NCBI GenBank assembly: GCA_050331695.1
Contig: JBHJGP010000013.1
Location: 186,001 to 250,000, forward strand
Source: JBHJGP01 sp050331695
GTDB lineage: Bacteria > Pseudomonadota > Alphaproteobacteria > Geminicoccales > Geminicoccaceae
Length of the DNA: 64,000 nucleotides
Direction of reading: 5' to 3'
In this document: in pieces, positions 9,101 through 16,118 of the stretch
Layout: every line of letters begins with the position of its first letter
Numbering within the stretch: the first letter of the stretch is position 1
The notes under the pieces: generated by a model
What the model was told of the DNA's origin: nothing
Databases searched by the model: none
The model's input: the letters and a program-made list of their open reading frames with translations, nothing else
Made by a program: the position numbers and the translations under genes

Positions 9101-10139
9101 GCGCCTTGCCGATCGGCGCCAAAGCTGGAATGGCCGCATTGATATCGGCGGAGATCGCCTGGCCATCGACCGACGCGTTGCCGGCCAGCCGGGCCCAGCC
9201 GGTATCAAGCTCAACATGTTCGACAATCAACGCGCTGTCTTGGCGGGCGAGGGTGGCACCGTAGCTGAGACCGTCGGCGATCAGGCTTTGGAGATCGCCA
9301 TCGAGCAGCCCGTCGGCCGGCCTCAGATAACCGTCAACCGTGATGCTTTGCTCGTCGGTCACCTGAAGACCGATATCGGCCGTGGTCGATGCCAGAGCCG
9401 GGATCGCCAGCGCGAGTTGACCCCGCCAGGCTTCGAGAGGGCCGTCTCCGGCAAGCGCGAGGGTCACATCATCGAGGCGCGGATCCTTGGCGAGGCCGGC
9501 CATAAGTCCCGAGCGTTCCTCGACGTCGAGATCCAGGGTTAGGGCCGGCCCCTCGAGATCTGCGTTGGCATCCAGACGGATATGGGCGCCTGGCGCATCG
9601 GTCCGGTCGCGCCGCAAAGTCGCGTCGAGCCGGTTATCTTCCGTCCGTGCCGCGCCGGCGAGCTTGAAAGCCGCCGCCTGGCCCATGAGCGGCTCACCCA
9701 GCGCGATCTCATCGATCCGAAGTTCGTCGACGATCACCAGGGGCAATGATTGCGGCAGCTCGAAGCTGGTCGGCTCTTCGTCTTCGGGCTCCGGTGTTTC
9801 GTCGCCGGACGGTGTCCGATGGACCGCAAGCCTGGCGGCGCTGATCTCCTCGAAATGCACCCGACCGCCGAACAGCGGCGCAACGGCGAGCGAGATGGTC
9901 GCATCGTCGAGCGCGAACCAGACGCCGTCTTCGTCACTGAAGGCGAGATGACCGAGACGGGGTGAGAAGGGCAGCGATCCCCTGAGGTCCCGTAGCTCGA
10001 TGCCCGGCACACGCTGATTGACCTGGGCAACGAGCAGGTCCTGGCCCCAACGGCTCTGCAACGATCCCAGCACAAGACCCATAAGCGCGATCGGCAGCAA
10101 AAGGATCAAGAGGAAGGCAAAAACTATTCTTTTAATCAT
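6150..10139 (-). CDS. tamB: Translocation and assembly module inner-membrane protein TamB
   Basis: This very large protein (1329 residues) has one N-terminal membrane anchor (about residues 5-25: FAFLLILLLPIALMGLVL) and then a long periplasmic region of repeated beta-strand segments, such as alternating VTLAL and LQIDGxL-like units. In this family these form a hydrophobic groove now thought to carry phospholipids to the outer membrane. The C-terminal 350 residues match the DUF490/TamB domain (FDRSVDEITPAQGVKLA; ending ETGDSGVGLNWSYDY) that docks with the TamA barrel. The tamA gene lies 39 bases upstream on the same strand, the usual pairing. Confidence 0.95.
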   Translation of the reverse strand: MIKRIVFAFLLILLLPIALMGLVLGSLQSRWGQDLLVAQVNQRVPGIELRDLRGSLPFSPRLGHLAFSDEDGVWFALDDATISLAVAPLFGGRVHFEEISAARLAVHRTPSGDETPEPEDEEPTSFELPQSLPLVIVDELRIDEIALGEPLMGQAAAFKLAGAARTEDNRLDATLRRDRTDAPGAHIRLDANADLEGPALTLDLDVEERSGLMAGLAKDPRLDDVTLALAGDGPLEAWRGQLALAIPALASTTADIGLQVTDEQSITVDGYLRPADGLLDGDLQSLIADGLSYGATLARQDSALIVEHVELDTGWARLAGNASVDGQAISADINAAIPALAPIGKALAQDLAGDIELAAKVEGTLDQPTAGIDLQGRELGFAGHTIERLGHQSTLERFADGAMAVNLTGDLEKVTLADGKTLPPQPVTWSGDVAISPAGPITIDDLRLTALGAQLTAKGRVEPAPGTGQINIAVDAGDLASFGPLAGRDLAGTAGADATIELAQGFKQIDASSSVVLSGLAGLEGLSALSLDSSVTGSLEDQLEGTVDATATYRNEAFTLAAPFRYGGDVLALPDLRLDGADLSMNAALETALATTTTVGTVTARSEDLARLTGLFDQAIAGALSLDVDLSAPEGQQNASVDASLRRVTGGFGALDQADVQVQVRDALGQLGLDGTLDAQQFSTGDMVVDRLEVGLEGSLQQLNVDLVSTGNLPQTFRVETALAVSKVDAGRELRLENLRGFVDTVSWQTLKPATVALTGQTVSLDELALELDGGTLTAGGSVDQGNGAVDLSLSIDGLPVDVARPFAPLPYEGQINGGLRLDGSLTEPRMQSELSIAGFRPLDPALADLPALDVEVDSGLAGGQLEANLIVAGLTNQPLQASATLPARLQLQPFLFELDQQGSLSGSLEGEADLAPFTDYLALDGQEIAGLLRADLRFGGRIDRPNVTGTLSLTDGLVSDEASGARIQNLALTLEGRGREIRLTDLQADDGGQGKMTGSGRFALPPASGQLFDFTITSDRMRLVHSDVADAIISGDLGASGDMADLSVIGRLTVNEAEIRIPNPSPGGVKTLPVAEIGIEPGAGPAPPAVEEPAEPVNIALDITVDVPSQTFVRGRGLESEWAGAIEVEGDASSPEITGAIEVKRGYLDLLDRRFELAKGVVSFDGAFPPQPTVDVDARADAGDFTAIVLLQGPVTEPELTFTSEPEAPEDEVISNLLFDRSVDEITPAQGVKLALALKRLQDSGPSPLDKIRNVIGLDTIDVDSADGGSVKAGKYLSDRVFVEVEQGVGEQSGGARVEVEITPRIKLQSDVSETGDSGVGLNWSYDY

Positions 10140-10178
10140 CAGTTTATCAGTGTCATCCGGCGCCTGGATGAAGGGATT

Positions 10179-12026
10179 TCAGAACGCCTGTCCAAGACTG
10201 ATATAGATTTGAAATGCCTCATCGGTAGATCGGCGGTCGACGGGCACGCCCACATCAACCCGCAAAGGGCCCACGGGTGTGATGTAGCGAAAGCCGAGGC
10301 CGGCGCCGACGCGGATATCTTCGTTGAAGTCGGGGATCGATTCCTCGAAAGCCGAGCCGGCATCGACGAAGGCTGCGAAACCGATCGTCTCGGTGACGCG
10401 GGTTCTGAGTTCCACGGCCCCGAGCAGGATCGAGCGGCCGCCGATGGGATCGTCGTCCTCGTCGAGGGGAGAGGCGAACTGAAATTCGATGCCTCGAACC
10501 GATCCGCCGCCGCCGGCGAAGAACAACTCGTCGGCCGGAATATCTTCGAGGGCCTCGCCGAAGATACTGCCGACGCCGAAGCGCGTGGCCAACACCAGCC
10601 ACGGCGCCTCGCTGATTTGGGTGTAGTGGCGATAATCGGTGAAGATCTTGCCGAAGGTCAGCCCTTCACCGAGCGTGTCGACGAACGGCTCGCCCTCGAC
10701 CTGGAGACGAAACCCGTCTGTCGGGTCCAACAGATTGTCGCTGGTGTCCCAGGCGAACCGGGCCGGTAGGGACAGAAGACCGAACGTGTCGGTGTCGCCG
10801 TCCTGGGTGATCTCGGTCGCCCGGTAGGCGACGCCCAAGGACGCGGTCATCCCCGGCTGCAGTTGGCGCTCGACCGCGACGCCGGCGCCGATCGAAGTGC
10901 TTTCGAACGCGTCCGTGTCGGCGATCTCGAACTGGGCATTGGCCAACAGGTCTTGATCGGCGCGGAGGAATTGAGGTTTGCGGAACTGGCCGCCGAGCTC
11001 GAAGCCGATGCCGGATGCGTCGATCTCGGCCCGGAGCCGCTCACCGCCTTCCCGAAGGTTGCGGTGTTCCCAGAAAATCGTGCCACCCGGTCCCTCGTCC
11101 GAGCGAAACCGAACGCCCGCGCCGATCGTGCGGTGACGCCGTTGGGTTGCGTCGACCGAGATGGCGAGGAGCCCGTCATCATCGAGTTCTTGGCCCGGCG
11201 TGATGCGCACGGTCGAGAACAGCTGGGTGTCGATCAGTCGGGTGCGGAACTCCTGAATGAGGTCGGGCGTGTAGGTGTCGCCCGGCTCCCAAGGAACCAG
11301 ATCGGCAAGATAATCATCGTCGACGCCGTCAGTGCCGGTGAACGCTGGCATGGCCAGGGCGGCTTTCGGACCCGGTGCGATCACCAGTGTCACGTCCATC
11401 GCCCGGGTGCGGTGGTCGACGACCGCCTCGAGCTGACCGGTCTCGGCCAGGGCATGACCTGCCGCCAGGGCCTGGTCCAGGAGCTGCTGTTCGGCACTGA
11501 GGATCGTATCGGTGAGCGCCGGCTCCCCTTCGACCAGCCCAAGCGATTCCAGCGACGGCGCTTGGTAGGTCGGCTCCGGCGGATCCGGGCGGACGGCGAG
11601 TTGGTTGAGACGGTAGCGCGGTCCGGGCGTCACCTGGAACAGGACTTGCGCGGGCTCACCCTCCTCCGGCGGTGGTTCCACTCGCAGCTCGACCTCACCC
11701 CGATAATAGCCCTCCGCGCGAAGCGCCCTGTCGAGGGTGTCCATATCGCTTTCCGCCCGCCGGCGAAGGACCCGCAGCGAGCGGGGCGGCCGACGGTTGC
11801 CTCTGACCGTGCCCGCCACATCCTCGAGCCGGGCGCGAAGATCATCCTCAAGCTCGCCCTCGATCATGACCTCGAAGGGCACGCCTTCGGTCTGCTGACC
11901 GAAGCCGGGTATCTGGCCGAGCGCGGGTGTGATCAGCCACAGCACCAACGCCAGGGGTACAAGACCCCAGCCAAAGGCGCCGGTGGTTAGGCCGCTTTGT
12001 TCATGGACTGAAGTTTTTTCTCCCAC
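10179..12026 (-). CDS. tamA: Outer-membrane protein TamA (Omp85 superfamily)
   Basis: Omp85-family partner of TamB. After a hydrophobic export segment (VPLALVLWLITPALGQ) come about three POTRA domains (for example the RAEGYYRGEVELRV segment), then a C-terminal 16-strand-type barrel with typical surface-antigen D15 signatures: FAWDTSDNLLDPTDGFRL, the FAGGGGSVRGIEFQ lid-lock strand and GPLRVDVGVPVD near the end. The protein ends in Phe (ISLGQAF), a normal barrel-assembly signal. Start choice is uncertain: GTG at 12026 overlaps galE by 40 bases, while an ATG at 12077 would overlap by 91. No convincing ribosome-binding site decides it. Confidence 0.93.
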   Translation of the reverse strand: MGEKTSVHEQSGLTTGAFGWGLVPLALVLWLITPALGQIPGFGQQTEGVPFEVMIEGELEDDLRARLEDVAGTVRGNRRPPRSLRVLRRRAESDMDTLDRALRAEGYYRGEVELRVEPPPEEGEPAQVLFQVTPGPRYRLNQLAVRPDPPEPTYQAPSLESLGLVEGEPALTDTILSAEQQLLDQALAAGHALAETGQLEAVVDHRTRAMDVTLVIAPGPKAALAMPAFTGTDGVDDDYLADLVPWEPGDTYTPDLIQEFRTRLIDTQLFSTVRITPGQELDDDGLLAISVDATQRRHRTIGAGVRFRSDEGPGGTIFWEHRNLREGGERLRAEIDASGIGFELGGQFRKPQFLRADQDLLANAQFEIADTDAFESTSIGAGVAVERQLQPGMTASLGVAYRATEITQDGDTDTFGLLSLPARFAWDTSDNLLDPTDGFRLQVEGEPFVDTLGEGLTFGKIFTDYRHYTQISEAPWLVLATRFGVGSIFGEALEDIPADELFFAGGGGSVRGIEFQFASPLDEDDDPIGGRSILLGAVELRTRVTETIGFAAFVDAGSAFEESIPDFNEDIRVGAGLGFRYITPVGPLRVDVGVPVDRRSTDEAFQIYISLGQAF

Positions 12027-12988
12027 GCCCAGGCGGAAGACAGGATGAGCTCGAGATCGTCGCAGGATGGCTGCCAACCTAAAATTCGTTGAATCTTCTT
12101 GCTGTCGGCAACCAGAACCGGTGGATCGCCGGGCCGTTTCGGCCCTTCTTCGATCGTGAAATCCACGCCCGTTACCCGACGCGCCGTCGCCAACACCTCT
12201 CTTACACTGTAGCCGTGACCGTAGCCACAGTTGAAAACGTCTGAAGGATTGCCCGCAAGCAAATATCCTAGCGCGTCAATATGGGCGCTGGCGAGATCAT
12301 CGATATGGACATAGTCGCGCACGCAGGTGCCGTCCTCGGTGGGGTAGTCGGTGCCGTGGATCGCAAGCTTTGGGCGCAGGCCAAACGCGGTTTCGCAGGC
12401 GATCTTGACCAGGTGGCTGTTGTTGGGGGTGGCCTCGCCAATCTCGCCGCTGGCATGGGCGCCGGCGACGTTGAAGTAGCGAAGCGCCACATAGCGGAGA
12501 CCCGTCGCCGCGGCGATGTCGTGAAGGATCCGCTCGGCCATCATCTTGGACGCGCCGTAAGGATTGATCGGCGCCAGGGCCGCGTGTTCCGGGATCGGCT
12601 GCACTTCCGGCTCGCCGTAAACGGCGGCGGTCGATGAGAAGACGACGTTCGGGACATTGTATTGGGCGGCGAGATCGAACAGGCGCGCGGCGTTGGAGAC
12701 GTTGTTGAAATAGTATTTGGCCGGGTTGGTGACCGATTCGCCGACCCAGATGTGAGCGGCGAAATGCATCACGGCGTCGAAGTTGCGCGCTTCGAACACG
12801 GCCTCCATCTGCCGGCGGTCGCCGAGTTCGGCGACGATGAGCTCAGCGTCGCTCACCGCCCAGCGATGACCAGAATAGAGGTTGTCGACCACGGTCACCC
12901 TGTGGCCCCGATCGCGCAACCCCCGGACGACATGGCTGCCGATGTAGCCGGCGCCGCCGGTGACCAGGACGGAGGTTTCTGAGCTCAT
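11987..12988 (-). CDS. galE: UDP-glucose 4-epimerase
   Basis: Extended short-chain dehydrogenase that interconverts UDP-glucose and UDP-galactose (or the N-acetyl forms) in the cytosol. The NAD-binding VTGGAGYIGSH (residues 9-19), the SSTAAVYG strand with catalytic Ser/Thr near 119, and the YGASK catalytic dyad (Tyr144, Lys148) are all visible. Length is 333 residues, normal for GalE. The ATG at 12988 follows AAAGG. Its 3' end overlaps tamA, so the two are probably co-transcribed. With the export genes at 14.2-16.0 kb, it plausibly supplies galactose for a surface polysaccharide. Confidence 0.95.
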   Translation of the reverse strand: MSSETSVLVTGGAGYIGSHVVRGLRDRGHRVTVVDNLYSGHRWAVSDAELIVAELGDRRQMEAVFEARNFDAVMHFAAHIWVGESVTNPAKYYFNNVSNAARLFDLAAQYNVPNVVFSSTAAVYGEPEVQPIPEHAALAPINPYGASKMMAERILHDIAAATGLRYVALRYFNVAGAHASGEIGEATPNNSHLVKIACETAFGLRPKLAIHGTDYPTEDGTCVRDYVHIDDLASAHIDALGYLLAGNPSDVFNCGYGHGYSVREVLATARRVTGVDFTIEEGPKRPGDPPVLVADSKKIQRILGWQPSCDDLELILSSAWAWEKKLQSMNKAA

Positions 12989-13054
12989 CGGCCGACCTTT
13001 CTTGATACGGAGGGGAGGTCTGGAAAAATGTCCGGGATCAACACCTGGTTCCGT

Positions 13055-13855
13055 TTATCGGGTCGCTAGGAACCGGATGTCTTCGCCCTCGAGAACAACG
13101 CAAGTGAGTTTGCCGGTCCAACAGGCGCCGGTATCGATACCGATCCGGTTCCGTTTGAGGACGGGATCCGCCTGGACCGTGTGGCCGTGAACCACGACGC
13201 AGCCAAGATCGTCGTCATGGCTGAGGAAGGGTTCGCGAATGTAGAGCAGGTCGTGGGGCAATTGACGATCGACCGGTGTACCGGGGCGAATGCCAGCATG
13301 CACGAACAAGTAGTCATCCAGGCGGAAGCGCAATTTCAATCCGTTGAGAAAAGCCAGATGGGAGGGCGGAACCGCCTTGGCCAACTCATTGCGCGCTTTT
13401 TTGAGCTGCTCCAGATCGTCGAGCTCAAGGTAGGCCTGAACGCCGTAGCTGACCAGGGTCGCGTCACCCCCCCACTGGAACCACTGGGCGCCGACCTCGG
13501 GCTCGTCCAAAAAGTCGAGCATCCAGATATCGTGATTGCCGATCAGATGGATGAGGTCAAAACCGCCCACCGGCCGGTTGATCAGCTCATCCAAAACCGA
13601 GGCGCTGTCCAGGCCACGGTCGACATAGTCACCGAGATAGACGATGACACATTCGGTATCGGCGGGGGCGCTGAGCCGGTCGCTGATGATCTGTTCGTGC
13701 ATGGCTCGCAAGAGGTCGGCGCGGCCATGAATGTCGCCGACCGCGTAGATTCGAATGCCGGGCGGTAGGGCGGCGGGCCGCCCTTCGACGGAGGGCCGCG
13801 CAATCGCCGGGGTCTCGTTCTTGCCGAGGAGCTTCTTGAACAGGGGAGCGACCAT
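13055..13855 (-). CDS. Calcineurin-like metallophosphoesterase (PPP-type serine/threonine phosphatase)
   Basis: The 266-residue protein carries every metal-binding motif of the PPP phosphatase family: GDIHG (residue 40), GDYVDRG (75), GNHD (106), then FVHAGIRP and VVHGHT. In bacteria this subfamily dephosphorylates proteins or small phosphometabolites; the substrate here is unknown. An N-terminal extension of about 33 residues has no obvious domain. The start is ATG at 13855. It lies 66 bases upstream of galE on the same strand and may share its promoter. Similar phosphatases often sit in exopolysaccharide loci, in line with the adjacent export genes. Confidence 0.9.
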   Translation of the reverse strand: MVAPLFKKLLGKNETPAIARPSVEGRPAALPPGIRIYAVGDIHGRADLLRAMHEQIISDRLSAPADTECVIVYLGDYVDRGLDSASVLDELINRPVGGFDLIHLIGNHDIWMLDFLDEPEVGAQWFQWGGDATLVSYGVQAYLELDDLEQLKKARNELAKAVPPSHLAFLNGLKLRFRLDDYLFVHAGIRPGTPVDRQLPHDLLYIREPFLSHDDDLGCVVVHGHTVQADPVLKRNRIGIDTGACWTGKLTCVVLEGEDIRFLATR

Positions 13856-14175
13856 GGATGGGTGACGCAGTGTTGGTGTCGGGAAACCCTACCACCATGA
13901 ACGGGAAGTCGCCTAGAAATCATCAGGGCCGGGACCAATGCTACGACCCAGACGTTAGTCTGGACAGCTCCATATCCCTGTTGGCGAGATTTTCAAGACC
14001 TGTCGGTCATCGCCTTGAGGCGGCGTTGTTGCCATTCAAGAATACGCGAGGTAAACCCCGGATGGTTCAATCTTTACTGGAGCCTGGAAGCGGATCTTAG
14101 CGCGTTGCCAGAGGTTTCAATCCGGGCTCCGAGAGGTGTTCGTTGGGTGTTGTCGCCCGCACCAAGGAGAGGTCT
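13856..14175 (+). other. Divergent intergenic region with a short hairpin
   Basis: These 320 bases separate the phosphatase (minus) from the outer-membrane barrel gene (plus) and must hold both promoters. I see no convincing -35/-10 pair and no protein-coding signal. One short perfect inverted repeat occurs at 13948-13963 (CCAGAC, loop GTTA, GTCTGG). It has no T-run, so it is not an obvious terminator; it could be an operator half-site pair or chance. Confidence 0.3.
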
Positions 14176-15411
14176 TTGTCACCCAAGTTGATCGTTCTCG
14201 GCGTTGTCGCGACCGTGGTCAGCGTCGCGCCTATCATCGCTTCGGCCCAGCAGCACCCTGCCAATCCGAACGTTCCGGTGACCTCCCGACCCCGTCCCGA
14301 CTTCGATCCGTTGGGCATTCGTGTCGGCAGTTTCTCGTTGTTCCCGGTGCTCGAACTGGCCGGCGAGTACAATGACAACATCTTCGCGTCCCAGGATGAG
14401 GACGACGATTTCATCGGCTTCGTCCGGCCATCGGTGACGCTTTCCAGCAATTTCGCCCAGAACAGTCTCGATTTCAGTGCCGGAGGCGAGATCGCGCGCT
14501 ACGAGGAATTCGACGACGAGAACTACGAAGACGCCTTCGTTCGGGCCCTCGGACGCTTGGATATCCGTCGGGATCTGAGCGCCGCCGGTTTGCTGGAGTA
14601 TCGCCTTCTGCACGAGAATCGAGACGATCCCGAGGACACCGGTGCCAGCGAGGTGACGCGTTTTGACCGCTTTCGGGTGCGCGGCACCCTGGATAAGACC
14701 TTCAACCGTGTCGGCACCGCGCTCACCGGCATGTATCAGCGCTACGACTACGAAGATGCCGGCGAGCTGACCAATGACGACCGTGACCGCGACCAATTCG
14801 ATGTGGCACTCAGGGTCGGCTACGATATCTCCCCCCGTTTTGATGCCTTCGTCGAGGGCCAGGGCCAGTTTCAAATTCACGACAGCGAAATTGACGACAC
14901 CGGTGTCAATCGTGATTTCCAAAAATTCAGTGTTGTCGCCGGTGCCGACATCGATATCACGAGCGTTCTGTTCGGCGAGATCTTCGGCGGTATCACCTCG
15001 GCCGATTTCGATGATCCCGCCTTCAGCGACGAGACCGGCTTCACCGCCGGTGGCGGTCTCACCTGGAACGTGACAGAGCTCACGACCATCATCGGTACCG
15101 TCGAGCGGTCGATCGAGCCCACCACCCAGTCCGACGCTTCGTCCAACTTCCAGACCCAGCTTACCTTAGACGTCGATCACGAATTGCTGCGAAACGTGCT
15201 GGTCGGCGCTGGTTTCCAATATGATCGCGACGAATTCGAAGGTCTTGACGAGGATGAGGACACATTTGAAGTCGGTGCCCGGGTTCAGTACCTCCTTAAT
15301 CGCAACATTGCGGTGGAAGGAAGCTACGCTTACCAGACACGGATAGCCGATGATGACACCGAGGAGTTTCGCCGGAACGTGGTGCGGATCGGTCTGGTCG
15401 GTCGGCTGTAG
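14176..15411 (+). CDS. Outer-membrane beta-barrel protein, exopolysaccharide-associated (BBP2-like)
   Basis: From a TTG at 14176, preceded by the strong ribosome-binding site AAGGAGAGG, the 411-residue product has a signal peptide (MSPKLIVLGVVATVVSVA, cleavage near IASA-QQ) and many amphipathic strands ending in Asp/Glu-rich turns. It finishes as a barrel with RNVVRIGLVGRL. The opening FPVLELAGEYNDNIFA is typical of the alphaproteobacterial BBP2-type barrel found next to Wza-like export genes. It probably forms or guides the outer-membrane exit of a polysaccharide. The next gene, a Wza-type lipoprotein, follows closely. A TTG at 14143 would add eleven residues upstream of the signal peptide. 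Confidence 0.78.
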   Translation: MSPKLIVLGVVATVVSVAPIIASAQQHPANPNVPVTSRPRPDFDPLGIRVGSFSLFPVLELAGEYNDNIFASQDEDDDFIGFVRPSVTLSSNFAQNSLDFSAGGEIARYEEFDDENYEDAFVRALGRLDIRRDLSAAGLLEYRLLHENRDDPEDTGASEVTRFDRFRVRGTLDKTFNRVGTALTGMYQRYDYEDAGELTNDDRDRDQFDVALRVGYDISPRFDAFVEGQGQFQIHDSEIDDTGVNRDFQKFSVVAGADIDITSVLFGEIFGGITSADFDDPAFSDETGFTAGGGLTWNVTELTTIIGTVERSIEPTTQSDASSNFQTQLTLDVDHELLRNVLVGAGFQYDRDEFEGLDEDEDTFEVGARVQYLLNRNIAVEGSYAYQTRIADDDTEEFRRNVVRIGLVGRL

Positions 15412-15453
15412 CGTGGTGCAGTGAAGAGACCTGGTTTCGGAGGTTTGGTTCAG

Positions 15454-16020
15454 ATGATCGCCGGTATTCGCAACAACTTGCTTGCCCTAGTCGCTGTTCT
15501 TCTGGTGGCGGCGTGCTCGTCGGTCTCAAGTCTGCCGCCAGCACCTCAAAACGCAGAATTGGCGGCCTATCAGCTCGGTTCGGGTGATCGGGTCAAGGTG
15601 ACCGTATTCGGCCAGGAGGATCTCTCCGGGGAATTCGAACTGGACGGCCAGGGCCGTTTCCCGATGCCGCTGGTGGGTGAGATCGATGGCTTCGATCAGA
15701 GCGTTCGTGAGCTCGAGAATTCGGTCGAGGCCCGGCTGCGAGAGGGTCAATTCCTGCGCAATCCCGAGGTCAGCATCGAGGTTCTGAACTACCGGCCGTT
15801 CTTCATCCTGGGCGAGGTCAATCAGCCGGGCAGCTACCCGTTCGCGGCCGGTATGACGGTGATCCGAGCCGTGGCGCTTGCCGGCGGGTTCAGCTACCGC
15901 GCGGATCAGAATGACATCTTGATTAAACGGGGCGGTGCGGAAGAGGAATCCTATCGCGGTGCGGTGACCACGCCGATCCTGCCGGGTGACATCATCGAGG
16001 TGCAGGAACGCTTCTTCTAG
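15454..16020 (+). CDS. Polysaccharide export lipoprotein, Wza/GumB family
   Basis: This exported lipoprotein belongs to the outer-membrane polysaccharide export family. From the ATG at 15454 (GGAGG ten bases upstream) it has 188 residues: a signal peptide with lipobox VAAC (Cys21), then the Poly_export domain (YQLGSGDRVKVTVFGQEDL) and a SLBB-like domain (FFILGEVNQPGSYPFAAGMT) ending at a DIIEVQERFF strand. It is short compared with full Wza and resembles the compact alphaproteobacterial class. A GTG at 15421 would add eleven residues. It lies just after the barrel gene and before a terminator, so the two form a unit. No Wzc-type kinase or polymerase is in view. Confidence 0.9.
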   Translation: MIAGIRNNLLALVAVLLVAACSSVSSLPPAPQNAELAAYQLGSGDRVKVTVFGQEDLSGEFELDGQGRFPMPLVGEIDGFDQSVRELENSVEARLREGQFLRNPEVSIEVLNYRPFFILGEVNQPGSYPFAAGMTVIRAVALAGGFSYRADQNDILIKRGGAEEESYRGAVTTPILPGDIIEVQERFF

Positions 16021-16052
16021 TGCCTGGGCTCACCTCTAGGCTGAGCTGCCAG

Positions 16053-16078
16053 AAGCCGGCCTTAGCGGCCGGCTTTTT
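16053..16078 (+). terminator. Rho-independent terminator after the export lipoprotein gene
   Basis: A perfect nine-base stem AAGCCGGCC (16053-16061) pairs with GGCCGGCTT (16067-16075) around loop TTAGC, and the T-run continues to 16078. It lies 32 bases after the Wza-like stop codon and before the AmpG-like gene, so it should end the barrel-export transcript. Confidence 0.85.
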
Positions 16079-16118
16079 GCGTTCTCACCATCATTCCGCG
16101 GACATGGCGGAACGCTAG

